From Wenyingzhuangia sp. 2_MG-2023 (GTDB lineage: Bacteria; Bacteroidota; Bacteroidia; Flavobacteriales; Flavobacteriaceae): a DNA stretch of 64,000 nucleotides. The stretch covers positions 62,001 to 126,000 of the forward strand of contig NZ_JAUOSB010000001.1 in NCBI RefSeq assembly GCF_030548295.1, written 5' to 3'. Position numbers and translations under genes: made by a program. Shown here in pieces: positions 17,966-27,248 of the stretch. The notes below the pieces were generated by a model. The model had not been told where the DNA came from. It worked only from the letters and a program-made list of their open reading frames with translations, and did not search any database. How positions within the stretch are numbered: the stretch's first letter is position 1; the number at the start of each line of letters is the position of its first letter.

Positions 17966-20788
17966 TTAAGGAATGGTTACCTCAAAAACTTTAGTACCAT
18001 AATCTCTTGCAGCAGTAATTTTTACGGTTTGTCCAGAGTATTTTTTAAGGAACTTTTGTAAATGTGCTATATGTACAATTTTATGTTTATTTAATTTTTG
18101 AATCACCCAATCTTTGTTCAACCCAGCATCTAACCACATTTGTCCTTTTTTATTATCTAATGATTCAATATAACAACCAAAATTATATCCACCTGTAGCA
18201 TCTATTAAATCTGGATCATCAGCAATATTTATTAACAAAGCTCCTTTTACTTCTTTCTGAAGTGCTTTTTTAGTTTTAGCAGTCTTTCCTACAGCAACAG
18301 TTTCTCCTGCATACTTACCAGCTAATAGTGTTGCTAACCAACTAGGGTAGGTGACTTCTTTAACTTTTGTGAATTCAACTTCGTTTGTAAAACCAACTGG
18401 AATTCCATTAGCATCAAACGTTCTAGCATTCAAAAATGTTGATTGATTAATTTTAAATGGCTTTGTATATTTTATAGAACTCATTGTTGGTTCTGAACCA
18501 TCTGTAGTATAATAAATATTAGATTTTTTTCCTGCTCTAACATCTGCTTTTAAGCTTACTGTAGTTTCGTTTTCAAAATCACCTCCAAAGGGTAATATAC
18601 GAGTCATTGTATGACCGAACTGATCCATTGGGAAGTTTTTAAATCCTGTTTTTAATGCAGGAGAATTTTCTTCAACTTGATAATTACCGTTGATTGGATC
18701 TACAAAATTTGGATTTGCTGAAACAGCGTTTAAATCATATCCTTCTTTATTCCAAGCTTCCATGTTCTGATTTGGGGACATCTCAAAATTATCAGGAAAA
18801 TTAACGTTCCAATACGTATTATTGTCATAATTTTCACTCCATTTAACTTTTTTAGACAATCCCACTCCGCGGATAAAGTTTTTTGTAGGTTCATTTTTAC
18901 CTGGCAATGTACCAGCAATCACAAAAATGTTTTTATAAATTTCATCTTCTGAATGTTCAGGCCATACGTGCCATCCTGAAGGAACTGCACTTACCGTGAT
19001 GTTGTTGTACACTTTACGTCCCATACCATCTCTTAACTTAATGGTAGAACCTAAGTTTAAGTTGTTGTAGATTTCGTAATAACTAGAACCATCATCTAAA
19101 TCAATCGTCCAATTTCCTGCACTAATAGATTTTCTGTAATTGGCTATTTTGTTATTTCGTAAAATAGTGTTGTCAATAGCATCCAATCTTGTCAATTCCT
19201 TTATAAAATGCTCATTCGTTCCTCTACCACCTTTCCATTGTCTTTCACGTCCCCAAGAATTAAAAGGTCCATGTTCTCCTGTTTCTCTAACGGTTTCCCA
19301 AATATCATTAAATTCAATAAGGTGTCCTCCCCAAGTACCATCGTTGATACATATTCCTGCACGCGGACAGTTATAAATGGTATTATGTGAAGCTGTTATT
19401 TTATGACTCATAGAAATGTAAACACCCGCCACTTGTTTACCAACATCACCAAAATCGTGCATGATACTATTTTCAACCACACATTCTTTTGGATAATCAG
19501 GTGTTTTAGGTCCTGCTTCTAAATCCATGTTCTCACGCATGTGATTCCAATTCTTTCCATCCATTAATCTATCATCCCATGTTTGATAAAAACGAACTGC
19601 TTCGGGAGAACCAACAAAACATACGGCACTTTCTCCTGTATGAACAAATCTACAACCGCTTACTTTATTGTTACGATTGTAAGCACTCATAAATACACCA
19701 TTTCCTCCTACATACTCAAAATTACAGTCTTCAATTAACAGGTTTTCTGTCCCTTCCATAAAAATGGTACCACCTCTGTGAATAGCCCAGTCTCCACGAG
19801 CAACAGGCTCATAAGCCTCCATAAAGGTATAATTGGTTTGTGTAAAATGGAATCCTTTAAACTGAATGTTTTTTACAGGTGCTTCTTTCGTTCCTTTTAA
19901 TTGAATGATATCTGCTATAACGGGTACCTCAATTTTAACGTCACTTAATTTTACGTCTCGCATCGGATAATAGTAAAGAGTGCTAGTTTTGGTATCTAAA
20001 AACCATTCACCAGGAACATCCAATTCCTCAAAAATATTTTCTACAAAATAATAAGAAGCATGACTTTTTTTACCTCCAATACCATGTGTTCTCTGTAGTT
20101 GCCAACCACCTTCGTTAAGGTATATTCTACTTTCTTCTTTATTGATTGATTTAAGTCTGTACTGCATATTTCCCCAGTTATGACTTTGGAAACCATGCAC
20201 AATTCCTGTTTCTGGATTGCTCCATGTTTTATCCGAAAAAGTTTTAGGATCGTAGGAAAACCATTTATCATATCGTTTGTCTGTACCACCTGTTACTTGA
20301 AGGTATCCTTTTCCGTCACGAAGTGGGTTTTCGTAATCATAATTAGGAAAACGTGCTCTTACCTGACGAACATCATCAACAAATAATTGATCCATAGACA
20401 ATCCTTCTGGAACTTGAGTTTTATAAATCCCTCCTTTGTGTTTTTCCCATTTTAAAGATGCTAATTGACGAGAGCCTTTTATAACAACCTTTTCTCCTGG
20501 AATTGCAGAAAATACAACTGGTTTTTTTGTTGTTCCTGAGTACTCGTTACCTAATGTAAGCGTTTCATCAATATAATATTCACCTGCAGAAAACCATACG
20601 GTTACAGTTTCTTTACTCGCATATTTTTTTACTTCTTGTAAAGCTCTTTTAAAGCTTACATAAGGACTGTTTTTTGCCCCTGAATTTACATCATCCCCCT
20701 TGGGAGAAACATAGATATCTTTTGCAAAAGAGTTTCCAAGTATTAACAGAACAGCAAGAGCTGTTAATAAATTTCTGGTTATTATCAT
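17966..20788 (-). CDS. GH141-like right-handed beta-helix protein with chitobiase C-terminal domain
   Basis: A 940-residue secreted protein. A signal peptide runs to about residue 22, followed by the family opening DIYVSPKGDDVNSG and the motif MDQLFVDDVRQVRARFPNY. A long parallel beta-helix reaches about residue 735 and contains NGVFMSAYNR and HGPFNSWGRERQW. Next comes a chitobiase/FN3-like domain (YYTTDGSEPTMSS, about 750-815), then a C-terminal domain of about 100 residues I do not recognise. GH141 includes an alpha-L-fucosidase and a xylanase; other beta-helix families (for example GH174) cannot be excluded. It is the last gene of a tight leftward operon and is intact, unlike its homologue at 22464-25020. 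Confidence 0.7.
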   Translation of the reverse strand: MIITRNLLTALAVLLILGNSFAKDIYVSPKGDDVNSGAKNSPYVSFKRALQEVKKYASKETVTVWFSAGEYYIDETLTLGNEYSGTTKKPVVFSAIPGEKVVIKGSRQLASLKWEKHKGGIYKTQVPEGLSMDQLFVDDVRQVRARFPNYDYENPLRDGKGYLQVTGGTDKRYDKWFSYDPKTFSDKTWSNPETGIVHGFQSHNWGNMQYRLKSINKEESRIYLNEGGWQLQRTHGIGGKKSHASYYFVENIFEELDVPGEWFLDTKTSTLYYYPMRDVKLSDVKIEVPVIADIIQLKGTKEAPVKNIQFKGFHFTQTNYTFMEAYEPVARGDWAIHRGGTIFMEGTENLLIEDCNFEYVGGNGVFMSAYNRNNKVSGCRFVHTGESAVCFVGSPEAVRFYQTWDDRLMDGKNWNHMRENMDLEAGPKTPDYPKECVVENSIMHDFGDVGKQVAGVYISMSHKITASHNTIYNCPRAGICINDGTWGGHLIEFNDIWETVRETGEHGPFNSWGRERQWKGGRGTNEHFIKELTRLDAIDNTILRNNKIANYRKSISAGNWTIDLDDGSSYYEIYNNLNLGSTIKLRDGMGRKVYNNITVSAVPSGWHVWPEHSEDEIYKNIFVIAGTLPGKNEPTKNFIRGVGLSKKVKWSENYDNNTYWNVNFPDNFEMSPNQNMEAWNKEGYDLNAVSANPNFVDPINGNYQVEENSPALKTGFKNFPMDQFGHTMTRILPFGGDFENETTVSLKADVRAGKKSNIYYTTDGSEPTMSSIKYTKPFKINQSTFLNARTFDANGIPVGFTNEVEFTKVKEVTYPSWLATLLAGKYAGETVAVGKTAKTKKALQKEVKGALLINIADDPDLIDATGGYNFGCYIESLDNKKGQMWLDAGLNKDWVIQKLNKHKIVHIAHLQKFLKKYSGQTVKITAARDYGTKVFEVTIP

Positions 20789-20837
20789 CTGATAAAATTT
20801 AATTTTCGTTTTAAATACGAGTGTTGATTTTTAAATC

Positions 20838-22421
20838 TTATTCCTCAAATGAAACAACTACCTTATCTAAAATTGGTTTTGATTCATTTTCTGTTGTATC
20901 CGTCATTTTAACCTCAAATTGAAAACCGTATCCTTTAGGTAAGTCAGAAAAATTCATTTGCGCAGGAGTTTTTTCAATTTGCTTAGAGAAACCTTTGATA
21001 TAATCATACTGTTCTTTCACAACTTGCCAATCACTCCACTCATTAACGAGTCCATCATTAGTGGTATCTACACCCATTCTTACTTTTACGGTTTCTACCC
21101 AAGGACCAGTACTTACATAATCATTTCTTGTTTGGGTAAGCAAGTAATATTTACCTTCTGCAAACATGATATCTGGATCTGGATGTCCTTGACCTATATT
21201 TCCACAAAACTCAAATTGTTTATTGATATTATCAGAAGTAAACCAAGCAACACTCATATGTTTACCACCTGTCTTACCTGCTGGATCATAATCTGCGAAT
21301 AAATAATATTGACCACCAATAGAAATAGAAGCCCAATCTCCAAAAGAATTTTGTTCTGGCTCATGGATTTCGTATTTACCAAAAGAAACGACGTCTCCTT
21401 TTTTGATTCTTTGTCTCGGAATATCAACAGGTGACGGTTTTCCAGGATAGTTATTAGGGTCTTCCTTAAACCAATGTGGATGTGCATATTCAGCAAATTT
21501 ACCAGTTGGTTTGGTGCGTTCATCTACAGGAGGGTTTAAAATTTTAAAATCATTAAAACCATCTTTACTAACAGCATGAATTGCTAAAGGCGAATCCCAA
21601 GCATGCGTAGAAGCATCAATAGGTGACCAATCTTCACCTATAATATGAAAATTCCCTTCTAAATCTCTAATGACTGCACAATCAGAACCATCTGAAGGAT
21701 CTTTAAAAGCCATTCCCATTTTTTCACCAACAAGACCATCTGTTAAGTTGTCATCAATAAGTAAATGCGGATCTTGATCGTTTGGGAAATCGTAATAAAA
21801 ATAAAATTTCCCATCAATATATTCTGCAGAAGTTACCCAACGAGAAGACATGTCTGATATAGGTCCATAATGCACCCAGTTTTTCATATCGATACTATGC
21901 CAAGCATGATAACCCTTTAACGTTTTTTTTAATCCTGATGGAGCATCAAATTGATTTTTAAGATGTGTGGTTTTTAACGCAACATCATACCCTTTTAATA
22001 GGGTATCCTTACTCTTAAAATCTTTCGGTCGTTTATTATTCTTTCTAGTATCATATTTACCAAACATCCAATAATTTCCATCTCCTAACTGTAATGCTAC
22101 AGGAGCATCACCTAAATTTGCTGGTGCTGCAGTAGGGATTTGTTCCCAATTTAACCATTCTGATGATTGAGAAAATGTAATGGATTTTGCTGCTCTTTTT
22201 TTTGCAAACTTTTTCATAGAGCTTTGAAAAACGGCTTCTTTTTCAGTAGGAATTACTTTTCCTTTGCTGATTTCTAAATTTGTTTTTGTAGCTATACTCT
22301 CTTGCCAGTCTTTTTGAGACTCAATGATCCAATTATTTTGTGCTTGTAGCGTTCCACTTGCAGTAAATAAAGCAAATGTAAGCAGTAAAAAAGCTTTGTT
22401 TATTTGTGTTCTATTCTTCAT
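20838..22421 (-). CDS. Secreted five-bladed beta-propeller glycosidase, GH43/GH117-like
   Basis: A 527-residue protein with a signal peptide ending at TLQAQ (residue 28). Repeated blade motifs (GDGNYWMFGKYD, HAWHSIDMKNWVHYGP, AEYIDGKFYFYYD, GQYYLFADYD, EGKYYLLTQT) are those of GH43- and GH117-type propellers. Many Asp and Glu residues sit at blade starts, but I cannot assign the catalytic triad with certainty. Neighbours are 49 bp downstream (beta-helix) and 42 bp upstream (broken beta-helix), so it is in one operon. An exo-acting role on an oligosaccharide is likely by analogy; exact family and substrate are not established here. Confidence 0.65.
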   Translation of the reverse strand: MKNRTQINKAFLLLTFALFTASGTLQAQNNWIIESQKDWQESIATKTNLEISKGKVIPTEKEAVFQSSMKKFAKKRAAKSITFSQSSEWLNWEQIPTAAPANLGDAPVALQLGDGNYWMFGKYDTRKNNKRPKDFKSKDTLLKGYDVALKTTHLKNQFDAPSGLKKTLKGYHAWHSIDMKNWVHYGPISDMSSRWVTSAEYIDGKFYFYYDFPNDQDPHLLIDDNLTDGLVGEKMGMAFKDPSDGSDCAVIRDLEGNFHIIGEDWSPIDASTHAWDSPLAIHAVSKDGFNDFKILNPPVDERTKPTGKFAEYAHPHWFKEDPNNYPGKPSPVDIPRQRIKKGDVVSFGKYEIHEPEQNSFGDWASISIGGQYYLFADYDPAGKTGGKHMSVAWFTSDNINKQFEFCGNIGQGHPDPDIMFAEGKYYLLTQTRNDYVSTGPWVETVKVRMGVDTTNDGLVNEWSDWQVVKEQYDYIKGFSKQIEKTPAQMNFSDLPKGYGFQFEVKMTDTTENESKPILDKVVVSFEE

Positions 22422-22463
22422 TTTTATTATTTTTTTTAGATGAAAGGAATTTTATGGTATTAT

Positions 22464-25020
22464 TTATTTTGTAAAAGAAAATGTTTTTGAGTCTTGATGT
22501 CTCCATACTTTTACGGTATGTTGCTGATTAGCTAATTTTTTCATGATTTTAATAAAATCTTGTTCATTGGCTATTTTTTCCGAATTTAATTCAAATACGA
22601 CGTCATCCACTTCAAATCCCATTTTAGCCAATTTACTATTCTTAGGAACAGAAACCAGTAACACTCCGTAGGTGTCAAACATTCCTGTTGCAGAAAGTTC
22701 TGCTTCCGTTTCTAGTGTTTTAAATTTAGCTCCAAATAATACTTTCAACTTTGACTTCGCAAATACATTAGAGGCTACATCTTTAGGAGCAAGAATTTTA
22801 GGTTTCATTGCCAAATTTTTCAATTTATCAGAAGTAACACCAAAACCAGTCATCTCAAAGTTTTTAAAACCAAGACTTAATGCTGCTGATTTATTTGAGA
22901 CGGTAAAGTCGCCATGTTGAGGTTTTCCCGAAAAAAGAACATTACCATACAAACTTTCAGCATCATCCTGTGTTTGTTCTTGTGCACCGTAAGCAGGTAC
23001 AACATTTTCAGAATCAGGATTGTGAACGAAATTGAAATTTCTAGTTCCTCCCCAAAGTGTTGGATTACTAGAACGATATATTGGTGAACCCCATAGAATA
23101 TTTCTTTCAAAAATATCATGTGTTGGTTTTGGATAGGGCACATTACAGGTGTATCCTTTTCCGAGGATTACATTATTTGTAACGGTACGGTGATATCCTT
23201 CACGTGTTTTTATACCACCTGATAGACTTATATTATTGTAAATCTCATAATTGGTAGATCCATCATCCAAGTCGATATCCCAACCATGATCACATTGCAT
23301 TCTGTTATTTCTAATAGTAGTTGTCTGATAAGCATCCCACAAAGGAGCATTTGGATATTTCTCTATATAATAACTAATCATTGCTTTTCCATTCTTATCT
23401 CTAAAGTCAGGTCCAGAAGGTCCAGCTCTAAACCAAATAACGATCTCTTCCCCAAGAATTAAAAGCTCCATGATCGTGTGTTTCTAAAACCGTTTCAAAA
23501 CAATCATTCCATTCTATAATATGACCTCCCCAAGTACCATCGCAAACGTTAATGGCAGCTCTTGGTGTGTGACTAATGGTGTTATGACGAAGTGTAATTC
23601 TTGATGACATAGAAATATTAATTCCTGAGGCTTGTTTTTCAAAACGACCACAAAGCATCATTAAATTATTTTCAACAATACAATCTGCTGGATACTCTTC
23701 AGATTTAGGTCCAATAGTAGTATCTATTTCATCCAATGGTGGAGGAAGATGTTGAAAACTAAATGAAGGATCACGAACTGCAGCAAAGGAACCAACAAAG
23801 TTCACATCCGTAGAACCATTATTTTGAAAAATATTTTCTTTTATTTGGATATTACGACTGTAGCTATCAACAAATACTGCATTTCCTCCCAATTCTTTAA
23901 AAGAACAATGATCGATGACAATATTTTCTGTTCCTCTCATATGGATGGCTCCACCACGGTATACACACCAATCACTTCTTAGTAAAGGCTCAATGGTTTC
24001 TCTTAAAGTTCTTTTAGTACCTGTAAAATGAATCCCTGTAATATGAACGTTTTTAACAGCTTTGTTTGTTTCGTAATTTTTAACAACGGTCTCTTTTTGT
24101 GCATTACCACTTTTGTGAATAACCATTTCTGCAACAGGTAGTTTATAATCTCCGTAAACTTCAATAAGGTGCTTAATTTGAAGCACAGCTTCAATTTTTG
24201 TGTTGTTAAGATTTACATGCGCTTCTGGCATATAATACAACCAACCGTCCTTAGTATTATGATACCATTCCCCAGGAACATCTAATTCTTCAAAAACGTT
24301 TTCTATCATTCGATACCCTTTGTGAGGTGGAGCAGAACGGTTGTTTTGCCAACCCCCTTCGTACACCAATTCGCCTTTATTGTTTTTACCAGTCACAAAA
24401 TAATGCTGACTTCCCCATAATCCTCTGTGCATACCGTTTAGAATGGCTCCGGTAGGATCTTTCCATTCAGCCGCTTTTTTAGCATCCCAAGCATCTGGAG
24501 CTGCTCCTGAAAAAGGAACTGTTCCTGCTTTTTTTCCACGTACAGAAGGATCACCATCTGTAGGTATAAAACCAGTATTAAAATTAGGATATCGTGCCAT
24601 GTGTTGTCTTTTCTGATCTACAAAAAGTTGATCAATTGCATTTAAATCTCCCACATGGGTACGATAAATACCATCTTTAAATTTTTCCCATTTAGAGGTG
24701 ATTAATTGTGCTCCTGTAATAACTACGTTTTCATTTTTAGCTGCCGAATAAACAACAGGAAATTGTTCACTACCACTATCTGCTGTGGTAATTTGTAAAG
24801 GTGTTTTTAATCTATAAACTCCCTCATGTATCATAATGTTACATGCTTCTTTTCCTATACGTCCACTAGCTCTTAATTTAGCTTGAGCTGCTTTTATAGT
24901 TAGCAAAGGTTTAGACTCTGTTCCATCATTGGCATCCGAACCATGGGGTGCGACATGAATATCTAGTGCATACATTGACACAACACACAAGATTAATAAT
25001 AAGGTAATTACTTTTTTCAT
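22464..25020 (-). pseudogene. GH141-like beta-helix protein with C-terminal PDZ domain, frameshifted
   Basis: The N-terminal 530 codons (signal peptide, then DIHVAPHGSDANDG and IDQLFVDQKRQHMARYPN) end at NSWGRDRYLV and a stop. In the next frame the protein continues from WFRAGPSGPDFR to 22464. The break is one extra base in a three-base run: AAA at 23435-23437 on the plus strand, TTT on the coding strand, where two would read RYWFRAG. The repaired product would be about 850 residues, ending in a PDZ-like domain (FEVDDVVFELNSEKI) instead of the chitobiase domain of its homologue. With only one lesion in a short homopolymer, sequencing error remains possible. Confidence 0.8.
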
Positions 25021-25038
25021 TCCTTTTTAAATAGTAAA

Positions 25039-26561
25039 TTATTTTGCTTTATCTTCTGCATATATATTTACTTCTCTATCATTTTGTTGAAGTTTTCCAG
25101 GAGTACTTCTTCCTTTGTCAACATAAGATTGAAGTAGTTGGGTTAATTCTTCTACTTTTTCAGGGTATTTATCATATAGATTGGTAGTCTCTGCAATATC
25201 ACTAGACAAATCAAATAACTGCAAACTAGGAGATCCTGCTGGAGTTTTACCAGCTCTTGGAGTACTCCAACCACCAGACCCAGGACAAAGTGCTAGTTTC
25301 CAATTTCCTTTTCTGATAGAAAAAGACCCATTAATAATATGACTAATGATGTCTTCTCTATTTGTTTTTGTTGGATTTTTTAACGTTGGTAAAAAAGAAA
25401 TGGCATCTACACCTGATGTTTCATCTAATGTTATCCCTGTAATATCAGAACAAGTAGCAATAAAGTCAGTCATACATGTTAGTCTATCTGTTTGCGTTCC
25501 TGCTTCTATAACTTCTGGCCAACGAATGATAAAAGGAACTCTATGTCCACCTTCGTAGATATCAGCTTTATTTCCTCTTAAATTTCCACTAGGTGAGTGT
25601 CCTTTCTTTTGTAAAGCAGGAATTTTTGCAGCAGGTGAACATCCATTATCCGTAGAAAATAAAACAATGGTGTTTTTGGCTAAATTCTGTTTGTCAAGTG
25701 CTTTTAATACTTCTCCTACAACCCAATCCGTTTCCATTAAAAAATCTCCATAAGGACCCAATTCAGATTTTCCTCTCCATTTTTCACTAGGAACAATAGG
25801 AGTATGCGGAGAAGTTAAAGGTAGGTATAAAAAGAAAGGTTCTTTTTCTCCAGCTCTCTCATTTATGTAATCAACAGATTTTTCTGCAAAAACTTGCAAA
25901 CATTCACCTGATTTAAAATTGGGAGCAGAAGGCCCTTTTCTAGAACGTACCTTTGGGTCACTCATAACCGAAGGAAGTTCTGTTACTTTTTCATTTTCAA
26001 TATATACATACGGAGGCATATCTAAAGAAGCTGCTATTCCATAAAAGTAATCAAAACCATTACTTGTAGGCGTTATGGCTGGTTTTGTATAATCTATATT
26101 CCATCCACTACCTATTTGCCATTTCTCTTTTTTGTAATTAGGTAACAATTCCCAACCAATACCTAAGTGCCATTTACCAACCATAGCTGTATGGTAATCT
26201 GCTTGCTTTAACAAATTTGCAACCGTTGTTTCCCCTTTTTTGATTAATGGTTTGGTCGTAGGTTTATTGATGACATGTTTAGCTAATGTTGTACGCCAAT
26301 TGTAACGTCCTGTTAAAAGAGAATAGCGAGACGGAGTCAAACAGAAGATGAAGTATGTGCATCCGTAAAACGAATGCCTTCTGCAGCCATACGATCTATG
26401 TTTGGTGTTGCAGCTTTCCCTGTAGTATGAGAAACATCACCTATCCCCATATCATCGGCATAAATAAAAATGATATTAGGACGACTTGTATCTGCTTTCT
26501 TTTGAGCCCATATATTTTTACCCAAAATTAAAACTATAACTGTAATTATTGATTTGTACAT
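25039..26561 (-). pseudogene. S1 sulfatase (CTPSR type), frameshifted inside the catalytic cysteine codon
   Basis: The first 74 codons (signal peptide to about residue 19, [21 protein letters not shown]) run into TGA. The remaining 430 codons (TPSRYSLLTGRYNWR, GKWHLG, SPHTP, FSTDNGCS) are intact in another frame. On the coding strand the sequence is GTTTGACTCCG where relatives have GTT TGT/TGC ACT CCG. A single base is missing next to plus-strand position 26337/26338, within the codon of the cysteine that becomes formylglycine. No other lesion is seen. It heads the leftward operon, 18 bp before the broken beta-helix gene. Confidence 0.85.
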
Positions 26562-26589
26562 TTAATACGTCTTATGTTTGTGAATATCA

Positions 26590-26597
26590 CAAAAATA
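26590..26597 (-). promoter_or_regulatory. Bacteroidetes -7 box for the leftward operon
   Basis: On the minus strand this reads TATTTTTG, the same box found before GH29 and the T9SS gene at 33059-33913. It ends 28 nt before the ATG of the broken sulfatase that heads the operon. No 21-bp repeat is seen upstream. Confidence 0.35.
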
Positions 26598-26841
26598 TAA
26601 CATACCACTAGTAAATATATTCTCTAACTCACCATTTCCTTGCTCTATATTAATAAAAACAAACTCTAGAACATGACAACTAAGAGTTCTGCTTCTATTT
26701 AACTAAAAGTATGTTACCTACTGATTTTAAACTAAATACCACGTAATATTCTAACCCAAAAAAATAATTAACAATGAAGTTTTAAGTCATTTAGAGCAAG
26801 TTTTTGACGATATAGAGAAAATACTATTGTTATATATATAG

Positions 26842-27135
26842 AGTAACTTTGAAGAAGTTTATCGGAAGAAAATAACTAAAGTAGGAAGAAGTACCAAAGG
26901 AGGATTTTCTAAAAATGACATAGATACCTCGTTGTATATTTTAGTAATCTTAAATGATAAAAAAAGTGCCAGTTCGAGTGATTTTTGATAGAAAATTGTA
27001 TCGAGAATCATTTTTTTCCTGAAATTAAGTTTTTGATTCAAAACTATTTTGAATTTCTTTCAAATTGATAAATTTCACTCTAAATGCACAACGGGTATAG
27101 CTAATATTATTCCATGGAAAAGTGAAAACAATTAA
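26842..27135 (+). pseudogene. C-terminal remnant of a CTPxR-type sulfatase split by an insertion
   Basis: The left part reads VGRSTKGGFSKNDID and the right part NIIPWKSENN then TAA at 27133-27135. Joined, they match the end of intact sulfatases nearby (NGRGTTGEFSQNDIDDII at the end of 11296-12834; IVLWKSGNQ at the end of 9499-11016). An in-frame TAG at 26839-26841 bounds it upstream. A 171-bp insertion at 26926-27096 separates the halves. Confidence 0.75.
26926..27096. mobile_element. MITE-like 171-bp insertion with inverted ends and target duplication
   Basis: The left end begins ACCTCGTTGTATA and the right end finishes TGCACAACGGGT, which are imperfect inverted repeats. Flanks are ATAGAT (26920-26925) and ATAGCT (27097-27102), a 6-bp target duplication with one mismatch. 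Removing the element plus one copy restores the reading frame of the sulfatase remnant exactly (NDID-NIIPWK). It encodes no transposase. A 60-codon minus-strand frame at 26859-27041 overlaps it but resembles nothing I know. Confidence 0.65.
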
Positions 27136-27248
27136 AACTCAATAAAATATTACAGGCTAAGGGGAAACCCGTTATTGGTCTAATTTATTTAAGAATAAAT
27201 AACATTTTGTATCTACGTTTTTAATTTGCTAACTAAGTAACTATAATC

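Noticed and set aside
26859-27041. A 60-codon minus-strand frame inside the 171-bp insertion
   Set aside because: Too short and unlike any transposase; the insertion is better read as a non-autonomous element.
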